Source: Gemmatimonadaceae bacterium
GTDB taxonomy: Bacteria > Gemmatimonadota > Gemmatimonadetes > Gemmatimonadales > Gemmatimonadaceae
Length of the DNA stretch: 64,000 nucleotides
Assembly: GCA_019752115.1 (NCBI GenBank)
Contig: JAIEMN010000045.1
Location: forward strand, 62,001 to 126,000
Reading direction: 5' to 3'
Shown here: piece by piece, positions 8,296 to 17,151 of the stretch
Layout of the letters: each line of letters starts with the position of its first letter
Numbering within the stretch: position 1 is the stretch's first letter
The notes under the pieces: model-generated
Seen by the model: only the letters and a program-made list of their open reading frames with translations
The model's database searches: none
Told to the model about the DNA's origin: nothing
Position numbers and translations under genes: made by a program

Positions 8296-10320
8296 GTGAC
8301 ACGAATTCTTGGGCTCGTCTCCGTCTGGGTCGCGCTGGCGATCTCGGTGTACGGGCTGGTCGCGCTGATCGGTGGGCTCGCCAAGCAGCGCACGGCGTGG
8401 GTGGCGAGTGGTCTCCAGGCCGTCTACGTGAACTTTGCGCTGTTGAGTGTGTCGGCGGCGGCGATGATCTACGCACTCGTCACGCATGACTTCAGTGTGG
8501 GGTACGTGGCGCAGGTGGGCAGTCGCTCGACGCCCACGCTCTACACGATCATTTCACTGTGGGGCGCGCTCGAAGGCTCCATCCTCTTCTGGGGATGGGT
8601 GCTGGCGATGTACAGCGCCATCGTGGTGTACACCAATCGCCGCCGACCGGGTGGGCTCGTGCCCTGGTCGGCGGTCGCGTTGCTGACGGTCGGGTTGTTC
8701 TTCTACATCCTGCTCGTGGGCCCGGCGAATCCGTGGGCGCTCATTTCGCCGACGCCGCCGGACGGCCCGGGGCCGAACCCGCTGCTGCAGAACCACATCC
8801 TGATGGCGGTGCATCCGCCGCTGCTCTATCTGGGCTATGTCGGGATGACGGTACCATTCGCGTTCGCCGTGGGCGCGCTCCTCTCGGGCGAGATTGCCAA
8901 GGATGACTGGATTCGCCTCACACGCCGGTGGACGCTGAGTGCGTGGGCGTTCCTGTCGCTCGCCATCATCGCCGGGATGTGGTGGTCGTACGAAGTGCTG
9001 GGCTGGGGTGGCTACTGGGCGTGGGATCCCGTCGAGAACGCGTCGTTCATGCCGTGGCTCACGAGCACCGCGTTCCTGCACTCGGTGATGGTGCAGGAGC
9101 GGCGCGGGATGCTGAAGCTGTGGAACGTGAACCTCATTGTGGGCACGTTCCTGCTCACGATCCTTGGCACGTTCCTCACGCGCTCGGGCATCATTTCGTC
9201 GGTGCATGCGTTCACGACCGGCACGATCGGCTACTTCTTCCTTGGCTTCATCGCCTTCTGCCTGGTCGCGTCACTCATCCTGGTGGCGGGCAACAGCGCG
9301 GGGTTGCGCAGTGAAGGGCAGCTCGACGCGATGGCGTCGCGCGAAACGGTGTTCCTGTTCAACAACCTGCTGCTGACGGGCTTCACGCTGGTCGTGATCC
9401 TCGGCACGCTGTTCCCGCTGGTCGCCGAGGCGATCAAGGGCGCGAAGGTCACGGTGGGTGCGCCGTTCTTCAACAAGATGTCGATTCCGATCTGCGTGGC
9501 CCTCCTGTTCCTGATGGGCGTGGGGCCGAGCCTGCCGTGGAAGGCCGCGACGGACGCGCAGGTGCGAAAGGCGTTTCTGCTGCCGAGCATCGTGGCGGCG
9601 ATTGTCGCGGTGCTGACGCTCGTGTTCGGGCCGAAGGATCCGTACACGGTGCTGGCGTTCGCCTTCGCGTCGTACGCGGCGACGTGCAACCTGCGCGAGT
9701 ATGGCGTGGGCATTGCGGCGCGGCAGAAGGCGCATGGCGAATCGGCACCGGTGGCGTTGGGGCGGCTCGTGGCGGCGAACCAGCGGCGCTACGGCGGCTA
9801 TCTCGCGCACCTCGGCATCATCATGACGGCGGCGGCGATCACCGCGAGCTCGAGCGGCAAGGTCGAGCGTGAGGCGACGCTCAAGCCCGGGCAGACGATG
9901 CAGGTGACCGACGATCTGTCGGTGCGCCTCAAGACGCTCTGGGGGAAGGAAGAGCCGCGGCGTCAGGTGATCGGCGCCGACGTCGAGCTCCTCAAGGGCG
10001 GCAGTGTGAATGGGCTGATCGATCCGCGCATGAATTTCTATCGCACGCAGGAGCAGCCGGTGCCGACGCCGGCGGTGCGCAGCCGGCCGCAGGGCGACAT
10101 CTACATGAACCTCATGGCGTTCACGCCCGACGGGCAGAGCGCCACGATCAAGGTGATTCTGGAGCCGTTCGTGCCGTGGATCTGGTTTGGTGGGCTGATC
10201 GTCGCGCTCGGCGCGGTGGTGAGCGCGTGGCCGACGGCGCGCACGTCGCGCCAGGCGGCGCGCGTGTCGGCGCCGCGGACGGTGCGGGCGCCGAGCGGCC
10301 CGGTTCCTGAGTTCTCCTGA
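8296..10320 (+). CDS. ccmF: Cytochrome c haem lyase subunit CcmF
   Basis: CcmF is the membrane core of the lyase that joins haem to CXXCH cysteines. The 674-residue protein has about 15 predicted spans and the signature GWGGYWAWDPVENASF (about residues 236-251). The conserved His regions NHILMAVHPP (166-175) and TSTAFLHSVMVQE follow the family pattern. The start is GTG at 8296, just after the ccmE stop. The periplasmic loop near residues 500-600 and the last span before a Pro/Arg-rich tail are normal for CcmF. Confidence 0.95.
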   Translation: MTRILGLVSVWVALAISVYGLVALIGGLAKQRTAWVASGLQAVYVNFALLSVSAAAMIYALVTHDFSVGYVAQVGSRSTPTLYTIISLWGALEGSILFWGWVLAMYSAIVVYTNRRRPGGLVPWSAVALLTVGLFFYILLVGPANPWALISPTPPDGPGPNPLLQNHILMAVHPPLLYLGYVGMTVPFAFAVGALLSGEIAKDDWIRLTRRWTLSAWAFLSLAIIAGMWWSYEVLGWGGYWAWDPVENASFMPWLTSTAFLHSVMVQERRGMLKLWNVNLIVGTFLLTILGTFLTRSGIISSVHAFTTGTIGYFFLGFIAFCLVASLILVAGNSAGLRSEGQLDAMASRETVFLFNNLLLTGFTLVVILGTLFPLVAEAIKGAKVTVGAPFFNKMSIPICVALLFLMGVGPSLPWKAATDAQVRKAFLLPSIVAAIVAVLTLVFGPKDPYTVLAFAFASYAATCNLREYGVGIAARQKAHGESAPVALGRLVAANQRRYGGYLAHLGIIMTAAAITASSSGKVEREATLKPGQTMQVTDDLSVRLKTLWGKEEPRRQVIGADVELLKGGSVNGLIDPRMNFYRTQEQPVPTPAVRSRPQGDIYMNLMAFTPDGQSATIKVILEPFVPWIWFGGLIVALGAVVSAWPTARTSRQAARVSAPRTVRAPSGPVPEFS

Positions 10321-10344
10321 TTTCTCCTGAGGGTTGAGGTCGAT

Positions 10345-10965
10345 ATGGACTGGAAGCGCGCGTTCATGGTGACGGGGGCCATCGGGGCCCCGTTCATCGC
10401 GCTGCTCGCCTTTGGGATGACCCGCGATCCGCGGCAGATCCCGTCGCCGCTGCCGGGCAAGGCGGCGCCGACGTGGACGCACGAGGTGTTCGCCCCGGGC
10501 GCGGATCCCGCGCAGCAGCGCACAGTGGGCGACACGGTGCGGCTCGCTGATCTCAAGGGCAAAGTGGTGGTGGTGAACTTCTGGGCCTCGTGGTGCCTGG
10601 CCTGCCGCGATGAGCATGCCGATCTCTCGGAAGCGGCGCAGCAGCTCGCGTCGCGGGGCGTGAAGGTGTTCGGCATGCTCTACAACGACCAGCCGGCGAA
10701 CGGCGTGCGCTGGATTGCCGACATGGGCGGACAGTCGTATCCGTCACTCACCGATCCGGGCGCGCGCACGGCCATCGATTACGGCCTCTACGGCGTGCCG
10801 GAGACGTTCGTGATCGATCAGACGGGGAAGGTGGCGCACAAGTTCATCGGGCCCGTGACCGCCACGGCGCTCATAGCGAAGGTCGATTCGGTGCTCAAGG
10901 CTGGTGGTGCGGGCGGTGCCGATAGTGCCGCCAAGACGGCCGTGCCGGCCAAGGGAGCCCCGTGA
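10345..10965 (+). CDS. ccmG: Thiol-disulfide oxidoreductase CcmG/DsbE
   Basis: The 206-residue protein has an N-terminal signal anchor (about residues 7-24) and a periplasmic thioredoxin fold. The active site is WCLAC (Cys84 and Cys87), where many CcmG proteins have WCxPC. A conserved GVPETFVID cis-proline segment is present. The likely role is to keep apocytochrome CXXCH or CcmH cysteines reduced for haem ligation. An Ala/Gly-rich tail follows the domain. Its stop overlaps the start of ccmH. Confidence 0.9.
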   Translation: MDWKRAFMVTGAIGAPFIALLAFGMTRDPRQIPSPLPGKAAPTWTHEVFAPGADPAQQRTVGDTVRLADLKGKVVVVNFWASWCLACRDEHADLSEAAQQLASRGVKVFGMLYNDQPANGVRWIADMGGQSYPSLTDPGARTAIDYGLYGVPETFVIDQTGKVAHKFIGPVTATALIAKVDSVLKAGGAGGADSAAKTAVPAKGAP

Positions 10966-11498
10966 TGCGCCGCCTTCGCCTGGCTGTGATGGCGGTGCTC
11001 GCGTTGAGTGTGAGCACCACCGCCCCGCGCGCGTTCGCGCAGGGACAGACGGTGACCGGCGCGGTGGAGACGTCGCCCGGTGGCACCACGAACGTGCCGA
11101 TCCCCGGCGCCGATACCGTGCTCGACCGCCGCGTGCGTGATGTGTCGCAGCGGCTGCGCTGCCCGGTGTGTCAGGGGGAAAGCATCCAGGAGTCGCCTGC
11201 GGAACTCGCCGCGCAGATGAAGGGCGTGGTGCGCGAACAGCTCGCGGCGGGCAAGAGCGAGCAGGATGTGCTGAATTACTTCCTCGCGAAGTACGGCGAC
11301 TGGATCCTGCTCGAGCCGCGCGCCGAAGGGATCAACCTGCTGGTGTACTGGATCCCGGTGATCTTCATGCTCATCGGTGGCGTGGTGCTCTTCATGACGG
11401 TGAAGAAGTGGATCAAGCCACGACCGGTTGCTGGCGCTGCGGACGACGTGGCGCCTGATGCCGCCGCGCCGGCGGGTGCGGAGCTCAATCACGTGTGA
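10965..11498 (+). CDS. ccmH: Cytochrome c biogenesis protein CcmH
   Basis: The protein has 177 residues from ATG 10965. It begins with a signal peptide ending near RAFAQG and carries the CcmH/CycL active site RLRCPVCQGESI (Cys66 and Cys69). One C-terminal span (LLVYWIPVIFMLIGGVVLF) anchors the domain in the periplasm. CcmH handles apocytochrome thiols and works with CcmF. ATG 10965 is chosen over the overlapping GTG at 10962 because the GGAG at about 10954 sits at better spacing for it. No CcmI-type TPR extension is present; this is the short form. A long hairpin follows. Confidence 0.92.
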   Translation: MRRLRLAVMAVLALSVSTTAPRAFAQGQTVTGAVETSPGGTTNVPIPGADTVLDRRVRDVSQRLRCPVCQGESIQESPAELAAQMKGVVREQLAAGKSEQDVLNYFLAKYGDWILLEPRAEGINLLVYWIPVIFMLIGGVVLFMTVKKWIKPRPVAGAADDVAPDAAAPAGAELNHV

Positions 11499-11508
11499 GG
11501 AGAAACTG

Positions 11509-11615
11509 CTCGCACAGAGCACGCAGAGAGCCACAAAGCACACAGGGGGCGCGCATCGAGATGTCTCGGGCGCGCCCCCTGTGTGCTCTGTGGCTCTCCG
11601 TGCACCCTGTGCGAG
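11509..11615. terminator. Long imperfect hairpin after the ccm operon
   Basis: The sequence folds back on itself over about 107 bases. The perfect inner block is 11541-11554 with 11570-11583, the outer ends CTCGCACAG (11509-11517) and CTGTGCGAG (11607-11615) pair, and CGAGA/TCTCG pair within the loop (11557-11568). It lies 10 bp after the ccmH stop. The arms consist of CACAGAG/CACAAAG-like words similar to intergenic palindromes I have seen in unrelated phyla. A terminator role is inferred from position. Confidence 0.65.
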
Positions 11616-11825
11616 CCGTTGCGTTCTTTGTTAGGACCGATCGGTACTAGTGTGTCAATGCGACCCGACATTCCTAATGAGCCCTGTACCGTAGTACTAC
11701 GTAATTCACGGGAATCTTGACGTACTTGTACGGGGTTTCCCTGATAGTACGACTGGCGCCGAAGCGTCATATCAGCACCGAGGGAAGAGGGACACGATTC
11801 TTTCAACGCTGATGTGAGGGTTACC
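11616..11825 (+). promoter_or_regulatory. Upstream region of the multihaem cytochrome operon, with a 12-bp palindrome
   Basis: This 210-bp stretch has no gene and is less GC-rich than its surroundings. It contains a perfect palindrome CGTAGTACTACG at 11690-11701. A possible -35 box TTGACG is at 11717-11722, but the best -10 candidate (GATAGT, 11743-11748) is weak and 20 bases away, so the promoter is not firmly placed. The palindrome 15 bases upstream of the -35 candidate could be an operator. The first gene begins at ATG 11826. Confidence 0.4.
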
Positions 11826-13328
11826 ATGCGCACGCTAAAGGCAACACTGGGCGGACTGTCCGCCGCCCTGCTGATGGCCGCGGCGCTCAGTGGATGTGCC
11901 GACGACAAGATCGTTTATCGGGACAAACCGCTGTTCGAGACGCCAGCCGCCACGGCGGCAGGGTTCATCGGGTACCAGTCCACGACGAGCAAGACGCCGA
12001 CCTGCGGCGCCTGCCACGTTGAGGTGCTGGGGGAGTGGAAGGAAACGAAACACGCTGGCGCGTGGGCCACCTTGCAGGCGAACGCCGGCAAGAAGGGCTA
12101 TTGCGAGGCGTGCCACTCGGTCAACAACAAGGGCAACGGCGCCGCCGATACCCTGACCGGCTGGAATACCACGAAGGACGCGCGCTATCAGGACGTGCAG
12201 TGCGAATCGTGCCATGGTGCCGGCACGACGCACATCACGAACCCCACCAAGGCCAACGTCCCGCTCGTGTCGCTCAAGGCGTCGAGTGGCTTCTCGAACG
12301 GCTGCGGTGCCTGCCACAACGGAACGCACTACCCGTTCTTTGACGAGTGGAAGCTCTCCGGCCACGGCACGCTTGCGCTGTCCAAGGGCGGGGCGTGGGG
12401 CGCGCGGGCGGACTCCTCGTACTGCCAGGGTTGCCACACGGGCCAGGGCGCGTTGGCGAACTGGGGTGTGGCCCAGCGCACGAACTACAAGGAAAAGGCG
12501 AAGGGCCCGGGCGATACGCTCACGATCACGTGCGCGATCTGCCACGACCCGCATGCCAAGAACAACTCCGGCCAGCTCCGGTTCTCGATCTCGGTGAACA
12601 ACACCGAACTGAACCTGTGCATGAAGTGCCACAACCGTCGCAGTGTCCCCGACCCGACGTCGTCACGTGCGGCCCACTCGCCGGAAGGCGCGCTGCTCAC
12701 GGGTGAATTCGGCTGGGTGCCGCCGGGCATGGAACTGCCGGCTGGGGTCACCAAGATCACGACGACGCACGGCTCGAGCGCGAATCCGCGTCTCTGCGCC
12801 GGGTGCCACGTGGCCAAGTGGACCGTCACCGACGCAACGGGCAACTTCCAGACGAATGTCACCGGTCACCGCTTCCTCCCGACGCCCTGCGTGAATGCGA
12901 ACGGTGCCCCGACCACGGCGCAGCCGGCCGCCGGCGCGGACTGTGCTTCCGGTTCGACCCGTTCCTTCAAGACGTGCGTCGCCAGTGGCTGCCACGGCAG
13001 CCAGACAGCCGCGGCCAGCGCGGAAGCGATCGCCGAGAATCGCGTCAAGACGCTCGCCATCGAAGTGAATCGCCTCGTGGCCCTCGTGAAGGCCCAGAAG
13101 CCGACCGAGTTCAGCACGACCGACAACAAGATCACGACGGCGGAAGGCGCGGCCTTCAACTCCGGCTCGGTCTATAACGCCACCACCGGCGCGGCCACCG
13201 CCGCGGTCATCCACAACCCGTACCTCGTCGAAGCGCTGCTCACGTCGAGCATCGCGCAGCTGAAGAAGGATTACGGCGTCGCGGTGACGGCGGGGCTCGA
13301 TCTCAGCAACACGTTCCTCAAGCAGTAA
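11826..13328 (+). CDS. Nine-haem c-type cytochrome lipoprotein
   Basis: From ATG 11826 the protein has 500 residues (a GTG at 11814 gives a slightly longer form). A lipoprotein signal ends LSGC with Cys24 as the lipidated residue. Eight CXXCH motifs are visible (CGACH twice, CEACH, CESCH, CQGCH, CAICH, CMKCH, CAGCH) plus one CX4CH (CVASGCH), giving nine probable haems. The last 120 residues have no haem motif and are mostly helical. Lipid anchoring and haem number suggest an extracytoplasmic, possibly outer-membrane, electron carrier. It begins the cluster that includes the barrel and two further multihaem cytochromes. Partner and substrate are unknown. Confidence 0.85.
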   Translation: MRTLKATLGGLSAALLMAAALSGCADDKIVYRDKPLFETPAATAAGFIGYQSTTSKTPTCGACHVEVLGEWKETKHAGAWATLQANAGKKGYCEACHSVNNKGNGAADTLTGWNTTKDARYQDVQCESCHGAGTTHITNPTKANVPLVSLKASSGFSNGCGACHNGTHYPFFDEWKLSGHGTLALSKGGAWGARADSSYCQGCHTGQGALANWGVAQRTNYKEKAKGPGDTLTITCAICHDPHAKNNSGQLRFSISVNNTELNLCMKCHNRRSVPDPTSSRAAHSPEGALLTGEFGWVPPGMELPAGVTKITTTHGSSANPRLCAGCHVAKWTVTDATGNFQTNVTGHRFLPTPCVNANGAPTTAQPAAGADCASGSTRSFKTCVASGCHGSQTAAASAEAIAENRVKTLAIEVNRLVALVKAQKPTEFSTTDNKITTAEGAAFNSGSVYNATTGAATAAVIHNPYLVEALLTSSIAQLKKDYGVAVTAGLDLSNTFLKQ

Positions 13329-13454
13329 CTCGTAGCGACGGTCGGTGCGGTGATGAGCCGCACCGACCACGGTAGGTGCAGGACACGACGGTGCGTCGGG
13401 AAGGGCCGTGTCGGGCCCGCCCGGCGCACTGGAGTAATCACCCCCGAGAACGGT

Positions 13455-15557
13455 ATGCAAACAGCAGGCGTCAGCCCCGGACTCTCCGCCGGAATCCCGA
13501 TGGGACTCCCGCACGGACTCCTCACCCAGGCCGCCACCCTCGCCGACTCTGCGGCGAACGGGGCGGCGTCCGCACATGGGGGCGTGAATCCCGAACTCGT
13601 CGTGAAGAACCCGGTTCCGGGCTTCATCGGCCAGATGCTGCAGTTCGGGTTCAACCTGCCGGCCTGGGCGCAAGCGAGCCTCGCGGCCGTCGGCGCGCTC
13701 GTTGGCGCCGTCGTGCTGTTCCTGGTCTGGAAGAATCGCGATGCCATCATGGCGTGGTTCAACACGCGCTCGAATGGCTACAAGATGGGACTCCTCGCGA
13801 TGGGGAGCTTCATGGTCCTGGGTGGTGCCAGCGCGGCATACGCCGGCAACCACTACATGGAGCACAACAACGACTTCTGCATGAGCTGCCACGTCATGGG
13901 TGATGCGTGGACGGCGTTTCAGAAGTCGGAGCATCGCAAACTCGAGTGCCACCAGTGCCATCGGCAGAGCATGGTGGCCAACGCCAAGCAGCTCTACTTC
14001 TGGATCGCCGAGCGCCCGAGCGAGATTCCGGAGCACGCGAAAGTCCCCACGAAGATCTGCTCGGAATGCCATGTGCAGAGCCGCGCCGACAGCGGCTGGA
14101 AGCGCATCATTCGCACCGCCGGTCACCGGCTCCACCTGGAGAGTGACTCGAGCGCGCTCAAGGAAGTCGCGTGCGTGACGTGCCACGGTCAGGAAGTGCA
14201 CCGCTTCAAGCCCGTCGACAAGACGTGCGGCCAGAGCGGGTGCCACCAGCCGAAGGACACCAAGATCGTCCTCGGCTCGATGGCCGGGCAGACGTCGCAG
14301 CACTGCACCGGGTGTCACACCTTTACGCGCGTCATCCCCGAAAACATTTCGATCGATTCGACGCGGCAGTATCTCAAGCCCACGGGTGGCCCGAAGAGCT
14401 GCTTCGGCTGCCACAAGATGCAGGACAAACTCAAGGGCTTCAACGTCGACGACGACCGGGGCCACAAGGGCGTTTGCGGCACGTGCCACAACCCGCACAC
14501 GCAGACGGTGCCCAAGATGGCGTACCAGAGCTGCGCGCAGGCTGGGTGCCACGCCGACATCGCCACCAAGAACGCATTCCACGCCAAGAGTGGCAAGCAC
14601 AGCTCGCCCGAATGCGGGCAGTGCCACCAGGCGCACACGTGGAAGCCGATCGGCACGCAGTGCATCGACTGCCACAAGAACATCCAGAACAACGACGCCA
14701 AGCCGACTACGGCCAACCAGAAGAAATCGGCGGCCAATGACGATGGGGCCGGTGCCGACAACGCGGCGCATGCACTTCTGCGCCCGATCGCGCATCGCGT
14801 GGACACGCCGGTGCGCCGCGGTCGCGCGGCGCGGCATGTGGGCCTCGCCCATCGGGTGCGTCTTCAAGCCGCTCGACGCGCCGTAGCGCTGCGCCAGGTA
14901 CGCTGGCAGGAGCCGGCCACGGCGCAGCCCCCGGCCACGCAGAAGCCGGCCGCGACGCTCGGCAAGCCCAAGGATTCACCCACATTCTCGCACAAGACGC
15001 ACAAGGTGCTCGCCTGCAGCGGGTGCCACAGCAGCAGCAACGGCACGCTCCTGGTGAAAACCAAGACCGATTGCGCGAGCTGCCATCATGCCGCCGAACG
15101 CCCCACCGCGTGCGAAGGCTGCCATGTGGTGAAGAAGACCCTCGACAAGGCCATCACGAAGACGGTGAGCATGCGCACCAGCGCCAACACGGCGGCCAAG
15201 AGCCGTACGCTCACCTTCAACCACGTGAAGCACCGCGATCTCGACTGCAAAGGGTGCCATACGAACGGCATTCTGTTGGGTGTCACGAAGGATTGCCTGT
15301 CGTGTCACACCGAGCATCACGAGCCCGACCGCGCGTGCGCGAGCTGCCACACGCCGGCCAAGACGCTGCATCAGCGCGCCTCGCATGACGGATGCGCCGG
15401 TGCCGGCTGCCACAGCAATGCCGCCGTGCTCGCGCTGCCGCCGTCGCGCACGACCTGCCTCGTGTGCCACACGGAGCAGCAGACGCACAAACCCAAGCGC
15501 GAGTGCGCCGAGTGCCACGCGGTGACGTGGACGCCCACCGCACGCGGATCGCGGTGA
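13455..15557 (+). CDS. Twenty-haem membrane cytochrome: NapC/NrfH-like N-terminus joined to further multihaem domains
   Basis: ATG 13455 gives 700 residues. Two hydrophobic spans lie near residues 73-92 and 111-130. They are followed by a tetrahaem block (CMSCH at 142, CHQCH, CSECH, CVTCH) laid out as in NapC/NrfH quinol dehydrogenases. In all there are 17 CXXCH and three CX4CH motifs (CGQSGCH, CAQAGCH, CAGAGCH). The first eleven sites are separated from the last nine by an Arg/Ala-rich, cysteine-free linker of about 70 residues (bases 14740-14960). NapC/NrfH proteins normally have four or five haems, so this is a large fusion; a sequencing or true frameshift in the linker cannot be excluded. 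The likely role is taking electrons from menaquinol to periplasmic cytochromes. Confidence 0.8.
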   Translation: MQTAGVSPGLSAGIPMGLPHGLLTQAATLADSAANGAASAHGGVNPELVVKNPVPGFIGQMLQFGFNLPAWAQASLAAVGALVGAVVLFLVWKNRDAIMAWFNTRSNGYKMGLLAMGSFMVLGGASAAYAGNHYMEHNNDFCMSCHVMGDAWTAFQKSEHRKLECHQCHRQSMVANAKQLYFWIAERPSEIPEHAKVPTKICSECHVQSRADSGWKRIIRTAGHRLHLESDSSALKEVACVTCHGQEVHRFKPVDKTCGQSGCHQPKDTKIVLGSMAGQTSQHCTGCHTFTRVIPENISIDSTRQYLKPTGGPKSCFGCHKMQDKLKGFNVDDDRGHKGVCGTCHNPHTQTVPKMAYQSCAQAGCHADIATKNAFHAKSGKHSSPECGQCHQAHTWKPIGTQCIDCHKNIQNNDAKPTTANQKKSAANDDGAGADNAAHALLRPIAHRVDTPVRRGRAARHVGLAHRVRLQAARRAVALRQVRWQEPATAQPPATQKPAATLGKPKDSPTFSHKTHKVLACSGCHSSSNGTLLVKTKTDCASCHHAAERPTACEGCHVVKKTLDKAITKTVSMRTSANTAAKSRTLTFNHVKHRDLDCKGCHTNGILLGVTKDCLSCHTEHHEPDRACASCHTPAKTLHQRASHDGCAGAGCHSNAAVLALPPSRTTCLVCHTEQQTHKPKRECAECHAVTWTPTARGSR

Positions 15558-15561
15558 TCCC

Positions 15562-17151
15562 ATGCGTGCGCTTCCACTCCCCAGGATCGCCGCCGCGCTG
15601 ACGGCGCTGGCGGTCCTCCCGCTGCATGTCGTGGATGCCCAAGGCGTCCTCGTGCGCGGGACCACGACGGCGAATTTCATCGAACTGCGGGCGATGGTGC
15701 CGGACTCGGTGCCCTTCGCGCAGACCACGCCGGGGCTCTTTGCCCTGCGCCTGCTGAGCAATGGGCTCACCGTGGCGTGCGGCGAAGGCGACGCCTACTG
15801 CAAGTACTATCGCAGCGGCGCAATCACCAGCGCGGTGCCGATGATCCAGGATCTCGACATCAGCGCGTGGGGCCTCGGCCGCGGACTCAGTGTGCACGGC
15901 AGCGTGCGCATCCGCGAGGCGGCCGGTGCCAACGCGCAGCTCTGGCCGCGCGCCAACGATCGCTTCGATGCGCTCACGGCGTATCTGCAGTTCGATCGCC
16001 CCACCTATACCGTGCGCGCCGGTCGGCAGTACACGGGTACCGGACTGGGCGTGTACAACTTTGACGGCGCGTCGCTCACGTGGCGCCCAATGCGCAAAGT
16101 CACGCTGGACGGTTACGCCGGGTACAGCCTGGTGCAGGGGGTGAATGAATCGCTCACCACCAGCGAACTGGCGACGCTCGACGAACTGCCCCCCGATCGC
16201 AACGCGTACCTGCTGGGGGCCCAGCTCCGGGCGCGCCCCACGGCCAGCACGGCCTTTCACACCGTCTATCAGCGCGAACTGCGCGACAATCGCTCGGCGC
16301 TCTATTCCGAACGGCTCGCGATGGACGGCAGCTGGCGGGTGAAGGGCGGCAGCGTGGAAGGGGCGTGGCAGCAGGATCTCGCCATGGGCACGACCAACGA
16401 GCTTCGGCTCCGCCTGCGCGCGCCGTCGGTCAAGCGCACGACCTTCTCGGTGGAAGCGCGCCGCTATCGGCCCTTCTTCGAACTGTGGACGATCTGGGGC
16501 GCGTTCTCGCCGGTGGGCTTTGATGAAGGGCGGGCACAGCTCGGGTGGATCAGCCCGAGCGGCGCGTTCTCGGCGGATGTGCATGGGGCGCGGCGCCGGT
16601 GGCAGGATACCGATGCCGGATTGAGCTTCGCCCCGCTGCGCCGCGATGGCTGGCGCGCCGGTGGCGCGGCCGGGTGGCGGTTTGCACCAGCGTGGCATAT
16701 GAACGGCAGCTACAGCGCCGACATTGGCGCCGGCGCGTCGCGTACCGAAGGCGATCTTGGCCTGCACTACACGCGTGGTACGGTGTACGTGGGCGCCAAC
16801 GCGACGGCCTTCCAGAGCATTTATGAGTTCCGCGTCGGGACGGGCCGCGTGGTCGGCTTTGGCGGCGACGCCGGCTGGCAGATCGCGCCCGACCTGCGGC
16901 TCAATGCCTCAGCCACGGCGTATCGGCAGATGGCGAAGAACGCGCTGCCGAGTACGGACTGGACGCAGCGGCGCGCCACGATGCGGCTCGAGTGGACGGT
17001 GGGTGGCGATCCGGGCGTGCGCGGGCTGAGTGCCGCGGCGCGCAAGATGGCGGCCCGTGAGCGCGGATCGCAGGAGCTGGCGCGCTTTGGCGGCATGACG
17101 ACGCGCACGCTGCCGGCCGCCTCGTCGTCGGCGCCGGAGCGTCAGCCATGA
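15562..17151 (+). CDS. Outer-membrane beta-barrel protein of the cytochrome cluster
   Basis: The 529-residue protein has a signal peptide ending near VVDAQG. The rest is rich in alternating aromatic/polar strands of 9-12 residues (YTVRAGRQYTGTGLGVYNF; VTLDGYAGYSLVQG; GTVYVGANATAF), typical of an outer-membrane barrel. No haem motif is present. Two cysteines occur in an early loop (VACGEGDAYCKYY). It is 4 bp after the 20-haem gene and overlaps the start of the 16-haem gene (ATGA, 17148-17151). A barrel between periplasmic multihaem cytochromes matches the logic of porin-cytochrome conduits such as MtrCAB, but I see no sequence similarity to MtrB; the conduit role is inferred from context. Confidence 0.7.
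   Translation: MRALPLPRIAAALTALAVLPLHVVDAQGVLVRGTTTANFIELRAMVPDSVPFAQTTPGLFALRLLSNGLTVACGEGDAYCKYYRSGAITSAVPMIQDLDISAWGLGRGLSVHGSVRIREAAGANAQLWPRANDRFDALTAYLQFDRPTYTVRAGRQYTGTGLGVYNFDGASLTWRPMRKVTLDGYAGYSLVQGVNESLTTSELATLDELPPDRNAYLLGAQLRARPTASTAFHTVYQRELRDNRSALYSERLAMDGSWRVKGGSVEGAWQQDLAMGTTNELRLRLRAPSVKRTTFSVEARRYRPFFELWTIWGAFSPVGFDEGRAQLGWISPSGAFSADVHGARRRWQDTDAGLSFAPLRRDGWRAGGAAGWRFAPAWHMNGSYSADIGAGASRTEGDLGLHYTRGTVYVGANATAFQSIYEFRVGTGRVVGFGGDAGWQIAPDLRLNASATAYRQMAKNALPSTDWTQRRATMRLEWTVGGDPGVRGLSAAARKMAARERGSQELARFGGMTTRTLPAASSSAPERQP

Noticed and set aside
11717-11748. Definite sigma-70 promoter TTGACG/GATAGT
   Set aside because: Spacing of 20 bases and a poor -10 box are not enough; kept only as a tentative part of the regulatory region.
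14770-14886. Separate 38-residue gene inside the 20-haem cytochrome gene
   Set aside because: It has no ribosome site, signal peptide or family pattern; it is used only as a hint that the reading frame in the linker deserves checking.
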